DNA of 64,000 bases, taken from assembly GCF_037997115.1 (NCBI RefSeq), contig NZ_CP150484.1, positions 5,372,400 through 5,436,399 on the forward strand, given 5' to 3'. A program made the position numbers and the translations under genes. The notes beneath the pieces are model-generated. The model had not been told where the DNA came from. It did not search any database and saw only the letters and a list, made by a program, of their open reading frames with translations. Source of the DNA: Amycolatopsis coloradensis. GTDB lineage: Bacteria > Actinomycetota > Actinomycetes > Mycobacteriales > Pseudonocardiaceae. This document shows, piece after piece, positions 24,380-33,943 of this stretch; position 1 is the stretch's first letter; every line of letters begins with the position of its first letter.

Positions 24380-27300
24380 TCACGCGAGTTCGGGCGAGCG
24401 GACACGATCCGGAGCCTCGACCTCGCGGCGTCCGAGCAGCAGGCCGCCGACGGTCGCCGTACCAGCGCTGCCGAGTGCGATCCCCCAGCCGACCGGCCCG
24501 AGTGGCGTGCATCCGAAGAACTGGCTGACCCCGGGAGTCTGGACCAGGATCGCCAGCAATGCGGCGGAGCCCAGACCCGCGGCGAGGACGGTGCCGTCCC
24601 GGCCGCCGACGGCCAGCGTCTGCCCGAGCTGGGTACCGATCAGGGAGACGAGCGCGATCGTGCTCGCCCGCCGTCGCCTCCCGGTCAGCCGCGCGAGGGT
24701 CCACGCGGTGGATGCCCCGAGTGTCGTGGTCACCGCCCGCGTGGTGATGTCGCGCCGGAGAGCGTTCCCGAGCGACGCGCTGGGCCCTTCGCGCAGCAAC
24801 TCCGGCACGGACTCGCCGTCCGGCCTGCTCAACGCGATCGCCAGCGCGGGCGCCAGGTCGGTGAGGAGGTTCATCAGCAGCAACTGGCGGGCGGTGAGCG
24901 GCGAACGCCCGGTGACGGCCGAGCCGAGCACGGTGAAGGCGATCTCCCCCAGGTTCCCGCCGAGCAGGATGCCGAGCGCCTCGCGGACCGACGCCCACAT
25001 CGCCCGGCCTTCCACCAGCGCGGCGACGATCGTCTCCAGCCGGTCGTCGGTCACCACGAGGTCCGCGGCCGCCCTCGCCGCGGCCGTACCCCGCTGACCG
25101 AGCGCGATCCCGACGTCGGCGAGCCGGATGGCCGGGGCGTCGTTCGCGCCGTCACCGGTCATCGCGACGACCCGGCCACCGCGTTGGTACGCCTGGATGA
25201 TCCGGACCTTCTGCGCCGGGCTGCACCGCGCGATCACGTCGACGTCGGCGAGTTCGCGATCGAGCTCTTCGTCGGCGAGTTCCTCGATCCTCGCGCCGGT
25301 GAGCACCTTGGTGTCGCCGTTGCGGCCGGTGATCTCCTCTGAGACGGCCTCGCCGGTGGCCGGATGATCGCCGGTGATCATCACCGTGCGCACTCCGGCC
25401 TCGCGAAGCCGATCCGCCGCCGGTGCGGCACTGTCACGCACCGGATCCGCCAAGGCGATGAAGCCGAGCAACCGGAGATCGGCGACGTCGTCCTCGGAAA
25501 GGTCCTTTGTGGACACCGTGCGCTCGGCGACGGCGAGGACGCGGTGCCCGGCAGCGGCCAGGCGGCCGACCCGCTTCTCCAGCCTGCTCCGCACACCCGC
25601 ACTCATCGGCCGATCGCCGTGCCTGGTGCACAGCGGAAGGACGGTCTCCGGTGCGCCCTTGACGCACACCACGTGCCGTTCGCCGAGTTTCCCGTTGGTC
25701 GCGTGGAATCCCCGCGACGACTCGAACGGGACGGCGCCCGTCTTCTCCCAGCCGCCGGCGTCCACGCCCGCGGTGATGCCGCCTTCGAGCACGGCTTGAT
25801 CCGTGTGATGCGGCAGCTCCTCGGGGTTCTCCGCCCGGGGCGTCGCGCGGACGGCGGCGGCCAGCACCGACCGGTGGCTCTTCCGCAGCCGGCTCACCGA
25901 GGCGGTGGCCCTGCCGTCGTCGATCCGGTTGACGCTCAGCTTGCCTTCGGTGAGGGTGCCTGTCTTGTCGAAACAGAGGACGTCTACCCGCCCAAGCGCT
26001 TCGATGGTCCGCGGATTACGGACGAGCGCGCCGTGTTCGGCGAGCCGTCGAGCGGCCGCCAGCTGGGCCGCGTTCACCAGGAACGGCAGGCCTTCCGGCA
26101 CCGAAGCGACCGCGAGGTTCACCGCCGCCCCGACACTTTGCCGCAGCGGCACGCCACGGATGAGCCCGGCGCCCGCGACGGCGGCCGCCGAGCCGACCGC
26201 GACCGGCAAGGCTTGTTTGGTGAGCGACGCGAGCCGTGCTTCGACGCCGGTCTCTGGGGCGGCACCTCGTGCGGCGGCCATCCCCCGTCCGACCTCGGTC
26301 TCGTCTCCGGTCGCCACGACGACGGCGGACACCTTGCCCGCGGCGACCGTGGTGCCCTCGTACAGCATCGACGCCCGCTCGGCGAGTTCCGCGGCCACGA
26401 CCGGCGCCGGGGTCTTCGGTACCGGCAACGACTCCCCTGTCAGCGAGGACTCGTCGAGTTCCGCGCCGGTCGCCTCGAGCACCCGGCAGTCCGCGGGTAC
26501 GACGTCGCCGGACCGCAGCGACACGACGTCACCCAGCACCAGCGCGTCGGCGACGATCTGCCGCTCGGCACCGTCACGCACGACGGTGGTCACCGTCGCG
26601 GACCGTTCGAAGAGCCCGGCGAGCGCGCGGTCGGTGTGCACCTGCTGCGCGCTGCCGATCAGCGCCGACACCCCGACGATCCCGGCGACCAGCGCGGCGT
26701 CGACCGGAGAGCCCACCGCGGCCGAAACCGCCGCGCCACCGGCCAGTACAGGGGTCAGCGGGTTGGCGAGCTCGGCCATGAACGCCTTCGCGATGCTCGT
26801 GCCGGCGCCGCGTTCTGCGCCCGGGCGGTCGGCGGGCGCCCGCCGCCGGGCCTCGCGCTCGTCCAGACCACGCGGGCCCGAACCGAGCCGGTCGAGCACG
26901 AGGTCCGCCGGCATCAGGTGCCACGGCGGCGCCACACGGCCCGAGAAAGGAGCCTTCCGCTCGCCGGTGAGAGTGCGGGCGCGCCAGATCCCGTCACCGA
27001 AAGCCATGAGCGCCCCGGCGTTCACCGCGCGAAGCCCGCTCGCGGCGGGCCTGCGCCGGGCGCTGAGCGCGGTCACACCACCGATTCCGCTGGCCGCGGT
27101 CGCGAACATCGTCGAGTCACGGACGACCGCTTTGGCGGCGGTGATCGCCTCGGCGAGCAGGACGGCCGTGCCGATGTCGCGGCCGATCAGCACATGCGCG
27201 CCCCACGGCGGCGGGGTCCCGTCCTCGTGCACGCCGACTCCGCAGTCGGACGCCCCCAGCGCCCGGCGATCATCGGAGACCAGCATGACCACACGTCCCT

Positions 27301-28756
27301 CCGCCTGGAGTTCGCGGACGGCGTCGAGCACCACCTCACCGTCGGTCTGGACCACCCGCACCCCGGCGGCCTCGGCCGCGGAAGCCAACGCGTCCACGTC
27401 GGGTGAGCGCTCCTGCGCGACGGCGAGCAGTCCCGCCGGATTCCCGTCACGGACCAGCCCCAGCACCATGTGGGCGCCCTGGTCCAGCATCCGCTGCCGG
27501 TCGGGGAATCCTTCGCCACCGTCCAGGTCTTCGACCGGCCCGAGCGTCCACTCGCCGTCCCGCCGGACCACCTCGGGTTTCTCCGGGTCGAATAACGCGA
27601 AAGCGGCAGCCGTCAGGTCCACGGGGTCACCACCGGGCAACGGGACCAGATCGCTGAGGACGTTCGCCCCCGCACCGAGCGCCGTGGTGTCGATGACGAT
27701 CGTGTCGAGCAGGTCGAGCCCGCGCAGCACGGACCGGTCCATCACCAGCGCGCCGCGCCTGGCGAGGACTTGGCCCAGCTGGGCGGAAAAGGCGGCCGCG
27801 CCGTTGGACGGGGCCTTGGGCAACGCGGAGATCCCGACCGCGGCGGCGCGCCTCGGCCCGACGAACGGCAGGGTCGCCGCGGCGGCCGCGGCTCCGGCGG
27901 TGATGGACCGGCGGGCGTGACGATCGACGGCACTTTCGGGAAGCGGCCGCGGTCGTTCGCTCACCACCGAGTCCGCGCCGGCGTGCTCGCGCTGTCCGAC
28001 CAGCCTGGACTCGGCCTCGCACCAGGCCCGCTGGTGCGCCTTGGCTTCCCGCCATTGGGTGCCGCGGACCATGATGTCCAGGACCGTCCCCTCGCTGCGG
28101 GCCGCGAGTCCGTGGACCAGCGCCGCACCGATGGAGGTGGCCGAATCCGCCCTTTCCCGTCCGCGCAGCTTCCGGTCCGCCAAGGCACGCAACCGCGGGT
28201 GCAGGTCGACGAGTGACGCCAGCGCCGCGACCTCCGTCGGCAACGGAGCCCACGGCATGATCTTCGAAGCCACCGACAGCATCAATCCCGCGGCGTCCGC
28301 CGCGAGTGTGGAGGGCAGCCGGGTCGCCATGGTGCCGTCCGCCGGATGGTGCAGTTCGTCCTCCTCGACCCGCTCGGCTTCGGAAGCGGGCTCCGCCTCG
28401 GCTCGTTCGACCGCGCGGACCAGCTCCAGACGCCGGGGCCCCGGATCCTCGACCGCGACGACGACTCGCGACGTCGGCGCGTTCACCTGTGCCCATCGCA
28501 CACCGGGGATCTCCGTCAAGGCTCGTTCCACCCGCCGGGCGACAGGGGCGCCGTCGGGTCCTTTCACGCCGTGGGTCTCGATGTAGAGCCTGCCGGGACA
28601 CGACCAGACCGCCCGCCGCGGTCCGCGTCCCGGGATTCCCTCCAGCGGCAGAAGTGCCAGCCCGGCCAGCCCCCGGGCGACCCGCCCCAGCGTCCGCGAC
28701 GGTTTGGGGAAGGCGACACCCAGCACGTCCACGGTCTCCAGGTCCGTCCGCCGCAT
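24380..28756 (-). CDS. Giant cation P-type ATPase with degenerate N-terminal ATPase half (CtpH/CtpI-like)
   Basis: The 1458-residue product has GAGGAGG upstream of ATG 28756. The C-terminal half is a complete P-type ATPase: SLTGES (near 770), SVPEGLPFLVNA (near 887, P2-type membrane motif), CFDKTGTLTEGKL (Asp near 929), MITGDHPATG and MTGDGANDAPAI (near 1200), then C-terminal helices. The N-terminal half has ferredoxin-like metal-binding folds and a second HAD-like module in which DKTGT is replaced by IDTTAL (near 355) and other P-loop residues are lost. That matches the long mycobacterial CtpH/CtpI type. The ion is unknown. Confidence 0.87.
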   Translation of the reverse strand: MRRTDLETVDVLGVAFPKPSRTLGRVARGLAGLALLPLEGIPGRGPRRAVWSCPGRLYIETHGVKGPDGAPVARRVERALTEIPGVRWAQVNAPTSRVVVAVEDPGPRRLELVRAVERAEAEPASEAERVEEDELHHPADGTMATRLPSTLAADAAGLMLSVASKIMPWAPLPTEVAALASLVDLHPRLRALADRKLRGRERADSATSIGAALVHGLAARSEGTVLDIMVRGTQWREAKAHQRAWCEAESRLVGQREHAGADSVVSERPRPLPESAVDRHARRSITAGAAAAAATLPFVGPRRAAAVGISALPKAPSNGAAAFSAQLGQVLARRGALVMDRSVLRGLDLLDTIVIDTTALGAGANVLSDLVPLPGGDPVDLTAAAFALFDPEKPEVVRRDGEWTLGPVEDLDGGEGFPDRQRMLDQGAHMVLGLVRDGNPAGLLAVAQERSPDVDALASAAEAAGVRVVQTDGEVVLDAVRELQAEGRVVMLVSDDRRALGASDCGVGVHEDGTPPPWGAHVLIGRDIGTAVLLAEAITAAKAVVRDSTMFATAASGIGGVTALSARRRPAASGLRAVNAGALMAFGDGIWRARTLTGERKAPFSGRVAPPWHLMPADLVLDRLGSGPRGLDEREARRRAPADRPGAERGAGTSIAKAFMAELANPLTPVLAGGAAVSAAVGSPVDAALVAGIVGVSALIGSAQQVHTDRALAGLFERSATVTTVVRDGAERQIVADALVLGDVVSLRSGDVVPADCRVLEATGAELDESSLTGESLPVPKTPAPVVAAELAERASMLYEGTTVAAGKVSAVVVATGDETEVGRGMAAARGAAPETGVEARLASLTKQALPVAVGSAAAVAGAGLIRGVPLRQSVGAAVNLAVASVPEGLPFLVNAAQLAAARRLAEHGALVRNPRTIEALGRVDVLCFDKTGTLTEGKLSVNRIDDGRATASVSRLRKSHRSVLAAAVRATPRAENPEELPHHTDQAVLEGGITAGVDAGGWEKTGAVPFESSRGFHATNGKLGERHVVCVKGAPETVLPLCTRHGDRPMSAGVRSRLEKRVGRLAAAGHRVLAVAERTVSTKDLSEDDVADLRLLGFIALADPVRDSAAPAADRLREAGVRTVMITGDHPATGEAVSEEITGRNGDTKVLTGARIEELADEELDRELADVDVIARCSPAQKVRIIQAYQRGGRVVAMTGDGANDAPAIRLADVGIALGQRGTAAARAAADLVVTDDRLETIVAALVEGRAMWASVREALGILLGGNLGEIAFTVLGSAVTGRSPLTARQLLLMNLLTDLAPALAIALSRPDGESVPELLREGPSASLGNALRRDITTRAVTTTLGASTAWTLARLTGRRRRASTIALVSLIGTQLGQTLAVGGRDGTVLAAGLGSAALLAILVQTPGVSQFFGCTPLGPVGWGIALGSAGTATVGGLLLGRREVEAPDRVRSPELA

Positions 28757-28835
28757 GCGGAATCCTCCTCGCGCTCGGTGCCTTGTGGATCTCACCGAGT
28801 ACCCGCGTGCCGGAAGGTCGAATCCCCTTTCCGCC

Positions 28836-29498
28836 TCAAGAGGTGACGGAGTCGATCAACCGGTTGTACCGGAGCCTCAGCGCGCGTTCGAGGGCGGAGA
28901 AGAATCCCGCCACCCCGAGAGTGATCTTCGCCCACTGTGGCAGCGGTACCGGCGAAGTGAACGTGCCGATGTGTTCGGCGACGACCGGGATCTTGGTGAC
29001 GGCCTCCGCGCCTTGGAGCAGGCCGACGACGAGCGCGACCAGGAGGATGACCAGCGAGACCACGCCGATCGCGGCACTGGTACGGGGAAACCGCCGTCCG
29101 AACCTCGCCCGCAGTCCTTCCTGCGAACGAGGGTGAGGGCGCAGTGCTCGCTCGCCGCCGTGGTCGGGGACGAAGTGCATGCGCTTCAGCCCGACCGCGC
29201 TGGTCGCGACCTCGATGACACCTCCCGGCACGGGGAACGCCGTGGGAAGGTTGGACCGGAAGAGCTGGACACCGTCCCGGTACAGCGCGGCGGGACTCTT
29301 GCCGACCGCGTCTTCGTGCTGCTTCCGGGTTTTGGCGTCGGCGAGGTACCGGACGTCGACCGCGTAGACGTGTGCTTCGAGATCCAGGAAGAACAGCGAA
29401 CGGGAGAAGAGCTGCCACCGGCGGTACTCGGCCAGGGCGGATCCGTCCCCGGACCTGACCCTGGAGAGCTGCCAGCGTCGTTTGAGCTTTTTGACCAT
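28836..29498 (-). CDS. Hypothetical membrane protein
   Basis: A 220-residue protein: a soluble N-terminal part (RRWQLFSRSLFFLDLEAHVYAVDVRYLADAKTRKQHEDAVGKSPAALYRDGVQLFRSNLP), then two transmembrane helices, AAIGVVSLVILLVALVVGLLQG and WAKITLGVAGFFSALERAL. No known domain is recognised. It starts at 29498, directly after the MerR stop (29501), so it is likely co-transcribed with MerR. A longer reading upstream is a shadow of that gene. Confidence 0.7.
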   Translation of the reverse strand: MVKKLKRRWQLSRVRSGDGSALAEYRRWQLFSRSLFFLDLEAHVYAVDVRYLADAKTRKQHEDAVGKSPAALYRDGVQLFRSNLPTAFPVPGGVIEVATSAVGLKRMHFVPDHGGERALRPHPRSQEGLRARFGRRFPRTSAAIGVVSLVILLVALVVGLLQGAEAVTKIPVVAEHIGTFTSPVPLPQWAKITLGVAGFFSALERALRLRYNRLIDSVTS

Positions 29499-29500
29499 CG

Positions 29501-30223
29501 TCAGGACGTCGCTTCCGGTGGGTTGAGGTCGAGGAGGGCGTTCACGCGCTGCAGAACGTCGAGCTGGGCCGGGTTGTACAGATCCACCACGCCGTGGAGG
29601 ACGACCGGTTTGGTGAGGGCCTTCCACGTCTTCGCGTCCAGCAACCCGGGCTGGGCTTCGTACTGGTCGCGGGCGACCGGCGCGAGGGCCTCGGCGATGC
29701 GCTGCCTCGTCGCGTCGTCGGCGTCCGCGGGCAGTTCGTCGAACTCCGTCTGGACAGCGGGCCGGGACGCCGGTTGGAGCGCGTGCAGCGAAGCCATCGT
29801 GGCCGCGTCCAGCACGGTCGAAAAGATCATCATCAACGACCGTTCCTCCTCCGTCATGCCCTCGACGTTCCCGTCGAAGCCCGGTGGCAGGTCCACCAGG
29901 CTGCGGCGGCGCAGGATCAAGGCCAATTCGTCGCGCATCCGCTGCTGCCGTTCGATACTCGCCCGGAGTTCCTCGTCCAGCGCGCGCAGTGTCTGCTCCG
30001 TGCGTTCGTCCGAGTCCGCCATCGCAGGGATTTCGGACAGCGGTACCCCTAGGTCCACCAGCCGCCGGATCCGCAGCAACCGGACCAGATGCTCGACCCG
30101 GTACCGCTTGTATCCGTTGTGCGCTCGTTCCGGCTCGTCGAGCAACCCGATCCGGTGGTAGTAGCGGACGGTCTTCAGCGTCGTGCCGGCCAGTTCCGCC
30201 AGCTCCCGTGTGCTCCAGGACAT
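29501..30223 (-). CDS. MerR-family regulator with extended C-terminal domain
   Basis: A 240-residue protein. The N-terminal MerR HTH and wing (STRELAELAGTTLKTVRYYHRIGLLDEPERAHNGYKRYRVEHLVRLLRIRRLVDLGVPLSEI) are followed by the dimerisation coiled coil (DEELRASIERQQRMRDELALIL) and about 130 residues of effector domain. There are no metal cysteines, so an organic ligand is likely. The start is MSWSTRE at 30223 (MRGMSW at 30232 is possible). It faces a secreted peptidase across a 51-bp palindrome. Confidence 0.88.
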   Translation of the reverse strand: MSWSTRELAELAGTTLKTVRYYHRIGLLDEPERAHNGYKRYRVEHLVRLLRIRRLVDLGVPLSEIPAMADSDERTEQTLRALDEELRASIERQQRMRDELALILRRRSLVDLPPGFDGNVEGMTEEERSLMMIFSTVLDAATMASLHALQPASRPAVQTEFDELPADADDATRQRIAEALAPVARDQYEAQPGLLDAKTWKALTKPVVLHGVVDLYNPAQLDVLQRVNALLDLNPPEATS

Positions 30224-30238
30224 CCCCCGCATTGGACA

Positions 30239-30289
30239 CCGTGCCCCAGGGGCATGGTCAAGCGGCTTGACCATGCCCCGAGGGCACGG
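30239..30289. promoter_or_regulatory. 51-bp palindrome with MerR-type divergent promoters
   Basis: Arms 30239-30262 and 30266-30289 (24 nt, two mismatches) surround CGG. Each arm holds a smaller inverted repeat of GTGCCC/GGGCAT type and a TTGACC-like box reading outwards (CTTGACC at 30266). This resembles two back-to-back MerR promoters sharing a centre. Confidence 0.8.
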
Positions 30290-30332
30290 TCTCGAATACG
30301 CCCGTCGGTGATCATTCCAAGATCGGGGGAAG

Positions 30333-31826
30333 ATGATGAGACGGAAGCGAGTTGTGGGCCTGGCGGTGATCCTCGGCCTCACGGCGCCGCTGTTCACGGC
30401 GCCGTCCGGGGCGGCCGGACCCGCGCCGGGCCTGGCGTGGGCCGCATGTCCCGAGGACGTGAAGGTGCCCGCGGGCATCGTGCTGCAGTGCGCCACGGTG
30501 CCGGTGCCACTGGACTACCGGTTGCCGGAGGGTGAGCGGATCGACGTCATGATCTCCCGGCTGGCCAGCACGAAACCGGCGGCGCGGCGAGGCGTGCTCA
30601 TGCTGAACCCGGGCGGCCCGGGTGGGCCGGGGTTGTCGTTCCCCGCTGATCTGGCCTCGCACGGCATGCCCGCGAGTGTCCTGGACGGCTACGACGTGAT
30701 CGGCATGGACACCAGAGGCATCGGGCACTCGACGCCGGTGAGCTGCGGATTCACGTCGGAGCAGGAGTACCTGGGCAACATCCCGCCGTACGCGGTGGAC
30801 GAAGCGGCCGTCGCCGAACAGGCGAAGATCGCGAAAGGCGTGGCCGCGCAGTGTGCCGCGAACGACAAGGACGGCAGGCTGCGGCACATCTCCACGGCGA
30901 ACATGGCGAGGGACCTCGACCGGATCCGGGCCGCGCTCGGCGAGGAGAAGGCCAGTTTTCTGGGGTATTCGTACGGTTCCGCGCTCGGTGCGGCGTACGC
31001 GTCGATGTTCCCTGAGAAGTCCGACCGGGTAGTGCTCGACAGCAACGTCGGCGACACCCACCTCAACCGCGAGGGGCTGCGCAGGTTCGGGCTCGGCGCC
31101 GAGGAGGCCTTCCCGGACTTCGCGAAGTGGGTGGCGGCACGGCATGAGTCGTACGGCCTCGGCCGTACCGCCGCCGAAGTGCGCAGGACGTACTTCGCGC
31201 TCGCGGAGAAGCTCGACAAGACCGCGGTGAACGGCCTCGACGGGCGTTTGTTCCGGCTGGCCACCTTCGCGGGCCTTTACGGGAAGACGCGGTACGCGCA
31301 GACCGCGCAGTGGTGGCAGTCGGTCCGTGACGGTGACCAGGCGGCGGCGGAACGCGTCGCCGCCGAAGCGAAGCGCCTGTCCCTGGCGGCCACGCCGTCG
31401 CCGACGGACAACGCGTGGTCGGTGTTCCTCGCGGTGACGTGCAATGACGTCGCGTGGCCATCGGAAATGCGCACCTATCAGCGGGGTGTGGCCGAAGACC
31501 GCGAGCGGTACCCCCTCTTCGGCGCCGCCGGAGCGAACATCCTGCCGTGCGCGTTCTGGCCTTACGCGCCGACCGAACCCCCGGTGGCGGTCAAGGGCAA
31601 GGGGCCGGAGAACGTGCTGGTCGTCCAGAATCGGCGGGACCCCGTGACACCGCTGCGGGGCGGGCAGCTGATCGACGAGAAGTTCGGTGACCGGTCGCGG
31701 CTGGTGACCGTGGACGCCGGTGGCCACGGCGTGTACGTCCTCGGCGGCAACGCCTGCGCGCTGAACACCACGACGGACTTCCTGATCTCCGGGAAGCTGC
31801 CGAAGCGCGACGTGTACTGCAGGTGA
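30333..31826 (+). CDS. Secreted alpha/beta-hydrolase, S33 peptidase/TAP-like
   Basis: The 497-residue protein has a Sec signal peptide (MMRRKRVVGLAVILGLTAPLFTAPSGAAG, about 1-28). The mature part has CATVPVPLDYRLPEG, oxyanion LNPGGPGGPG, nucleophile Ser in FLGYSYGSALG near 210, Asp in VVQNRRDPVTPL and His in AGGHGVY. A C-terminal TAP-like extension carries cysteines that may pair (NACALN, DVYC). The family releases N-terminal tripeptides or small peptides outside the cell. Expression is probably set by the divergent MerR. It ends in a strong hairpin. Confidence 0.9.
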   Translation: MMRRKRVVGLAVILGLTAPLFTAPSGAAGPAPGLAWAACPEDVKVPAGIVLQCATVPVPLDYRLPEGERIDVMISRLASTKPAARRGVLMLNPGGPGGPGLSFPADLASHGMPASVLDGYDVIGMDTRGIGHSTPVSCGFTSEQEYLGNIPPYAVDEAAVAEQAKIAKGVAAQCAANDKDGRLRHISTANMARDLDRIRAALGEEKASFLGYSYGSALGAAYASMFPEKSDRVVLDSNVGDTHLNREGLRRFGLGAEEAFPDFAKWVAARHESYGLGRTAAEVRRTYFALAEKLDKTAVNGLDGRLFRLATFAGLYGKTRYAQTAQWWQSVRDGDQAAAERVAAEAKRLSLAATPSPTDNAWSVFLAVTCNDVAWPSEMRTYQRGVAEDRERYPLFGAAGANILPCAFWPYAPTEPPVAVKGKGPENVLVVQNRRDPVTPLRGGQLIDEKFGDRSRLVTVDAGGHGVYVLGGNACALNTTTDFLISGKLPKRDVYCR

Positions 31827-31832
31827 TCGACA

Positions 31833-31868
31833 GCAAGAGGGCCCAGGCGCGGCCCTGGGCCCTCTTGC
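31833..31868. terminator. Terminator after the secreted peptidase
   Basis: GCAAGAGGGCCCAGG (31833-31847) and CCTGGGCCCTCTTGC (31854-31868) form a perfect 15-bp stem with a 6-nt loop, 6 bp after the stop. A typical actinobacterial terminator. Confidence 0.9.
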
Positions 31869-31961
31869 TCCGGGCACGACGGGTCCCGGCGATCGCCGAA
31901 CCGCGGTAAATATTCGTAACACCGGAGCGGGTCCGGAAAAAGGACTTTCCGGCGAAGCCTT

Positions 31962-32433
31962 TCAACGAAAAGCACCAAGCCAATAGGATGATCGGGCGTG
32001 AACGGATATACCGAGCGCCGGTGACCCGTGAGAACCGGATGGATTGTCCTTCTCCCAAGGGCCTCCACGGCACAACAGGATCCGGCCTTCCACGGGTACT
32101 GTGCGACGCCAGCCCGACATGGTCATCACCGAGCTGTCGATCTGGGGTGAGCCCGCCGGGACCGCGATTCCGCGATCCAGCGCGAGTTCCCGCTCCTTCT
32201 GCCAGAGCATCGCCTCCAGCGCGATCTCCGGTCGCACCGCCGAATACGCCTCGGCCGGGCCGGGCAGCCCCGGTGAGCAACCCCTTTTCGGTCAGCACGC
32301 GAAGAACCGGGAGCAGCCGCTGCTCGGGCAACCCGGTTCGCTGCCGGAGTTCGGCGACGGTCATCGAACCGGTGCCGCCGAAAGCGTCGTAGACCTCGAC
32401 GTCGATTTCGCTCAGACCGATGATGTCCAGCAA
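31962..32433 (-). pseudogene. Frameshifted TrmB/winged-helix regulator fragment
   Basis: From TTG 32433 (GGGAG 5 nt upstream) one frame reads LLDIIGLSEIDVEVYDAFGGTGSMTVAELRQRTGLPEQRLLPVLRVLTEKGLLTGAARP, a TrmB-like winged helix. Family-like sequence then continues in the next frame as AEAYSAVRPEIALEAMLWQKERELALDRG, so a single-base indel lies near 32255-32268. After about residue 85 the reading becomes nondescript. It is probably a decayed regulator. The 31870-31960 gap holds nothing I recognise. Confidence 0.65.
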
Positions 32434-32557
32434 TTCAGCTCCCGCCACGGTCGCTTCCGCCTGACGATACCGCTGGGCTTGAGCGGGCAAAAGGGACCAC
32501 GTTCCGCCGAGGAGGGGGCTGCCAGACGCAGCGCACCGGTCTGGGTAGCATCCTGGT

Positions 32558-33316
32558 ATGAGCAAGCGCTTAGTCAGTCTCGGAGACTCCTTCACCGAGG
32601 GTGTCGGTGACGAAGACCCGTCGTCGCCCAATGGCGTCCGGGGCTGGGCCGACCGCGTCGCGAGTACCCTCGCGGCCAACCACCAGGACTTCCGTTACGC
32701 GAACCTCGCGATCCGCGGCAAGCTCCTCGGGCAGGTTCTCGCCGAGCAACTCGACCCGGCACTCGCGCTGAACCCGGATCTCGTGACGCTGTACGCCGGC
32801 GGCAACGACCTGATGCGGCCGAAGGTCGACATCGACGCCCTCATCGACGACTACGACGCCGCGGTCGGCAAGGTGGTCGCCACGGGTGCGCGGGTCATCC
32901 TCTTCACCGGTGTAGACGGCGTCGAGGACGCGTTGTTCCGCAGGATCCGGGGCCGGGTCGCGATCTACAACGAGCACGTCCGCGGCGTCGCGGTGCGGCA
33001 CGGGGCACTGCTGGTGGACATGTGGGCGATGCGGCAGCTGCGGGACAGGCGACTGTGGGCTCCCGACCGCTTGCACCTGAACTCGTTGGGGCACAACGAG
33101 ATCGCCATCGCCGTCCTCGAAGCTCTCGGTGAACCGCACAAGCTGACTCCCGCCGAACTCGGACCGCGGCCGCTGCTGAGCCCGCAGGCGCGGCGCACCG
33201 AGAACCTCCAGTGGGGCAAGGAGCACGCTGTCCCGTGGATCAAACGCAGGCTGCGTGGGGAGTCTTCGGGCGACTCGCTCGCACCGAAGCGGCCGACGAT
33301 GGAGCCCTACGCCTGA
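32558..33316 (+). CDS. SGNH/GDSL-type hydrolase
   Basis: A 252-residue cytosolic esterase-like protein. It has block I GDSFTEG (Ser nucleophile near residue 10), block II Gly in IRGKLLG, block III GGND in LYAGGNDLM near 86-89, and block V DRLHLNSLGH (catalytic Asp and His near 170). Substrate unknown; related actinobacterial proteins are lipases or deacetylases. It is a single gene whose 3' end overlaps the convergent TetR gene by 10 bp. Confidence 0.9.
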   Translation: MSKRLVSLGDSFTEGVGDEDPSSPNGVRGWADRVASTLAANHQDFRYANLAIRGKLLGQVLAEQLDPALALNPDLVTLYAGGNDLMRPKVDIDALIDDYDAAVGKVVATGARVILFTGVDGVEDALFRRIRGRVAIYNEHVRGVAVRHGALLVDMWAMRQLRDRRLWAPDRLHLNSLGHNEIAIAVLEALGEPHKLTPAELGPRPLLSPQARRTENLQWGKEHAVPWIKRRLRGESSGDSLAPKRPTMEPYA

Positions 33317-33879
33317 CGCGGCCGAAGCCCGTCGAAGAGGACGCAGATCGTCCGGGCCCGGAATTCGGGCCCGGCATGCTCCGCCGCCTTCGCCGTTCCG
33401 ATGATCACCGCGATCAGTTCGTCAACGCCGATGTCCTTGCGGACGTCGCCGGTGTCCTGTGCCCTGCCGAGCAGGACGCCGAGTGCGTCTTTCAGCCGCG
33501 CGCCGATGACTGACCCGGCCGACGGGACGGTGACCCCGGCCGCTGACAGCGCTTCGAAATAGGCGTTCTTGGCACCCGCCATCTCGATCCAGCCGGTCAG
33601 GAAGCCGAAGAACGTGGCGCCAGGGTCGGGCGACTCGACGGCCACCGTGGCCTCCGCTTCGTCGACGAAGCGGTGCAGACGCGCGAAGAGCACAGCCTCC
33701 AGCAGCGCTTCCTTCGTCGGAAAGTGCCGGAATACAGTGCCGACCCCGACGCCTGCTTCGCGGGCGACTTCTTCGGTCGGCGCACTGGTGCCTTTGGCCG
33801 TGAAGACGCGCTCCGCGGCCTCCAACACCCGCGTGCGGTTACGGCGGGCATCGGCTCGGAGCGGTTTCTCGTCCGTCAC
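33307..33879 (-). CDS. TetR-family regulator
   Basis: A 190-residue protein from GTG 33879 (MTDEKPLRADARRNRTRVLEAAERVF). The HTH follows at about 11-55 (TSAPTEEVAREAGVGVGTVFRHFPTKEALLEAVL), then a SbtR-like C-terminal domain (FFGFLTGWIEMAGAKNAYFEAL). It lies downstream of a VOC/ArsR/SRPBCC operon on the same strand, but 64 bp separate them, so it may have its own promoter. Target unknown. Confidence 0.87.
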   Translation of the reverse strand: MTDEKPLRADARRNRTRVLEAAERVFTAKGTSAPTEEVAREAGVGVGTVFRHFPTKEALLEAVLFARLHRFVDEAEATVAVESPDPGATFFGFLTGWIEMAGAKNAYFEALSAAGVTVPSAGSVIGARLKDALGVLLGRAQDTGDVRKDIGVDELIAVIIGTAKAAEHAGPEFRARTICVLFDGLRPRQA

Positions 33880-33943
33880 AGCGGGGATCCTAGACCCGTT
33901 GTCGAGGGGCACAGCAGAGGTACCGACCAAGAAACGACCGCTT

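Noticed and set aside
28795-28835. tRNA-like T-loop GGTCGAATCCC
   Set aside because: No acceptor stem, D-arm or anticodon arm can be built around it.
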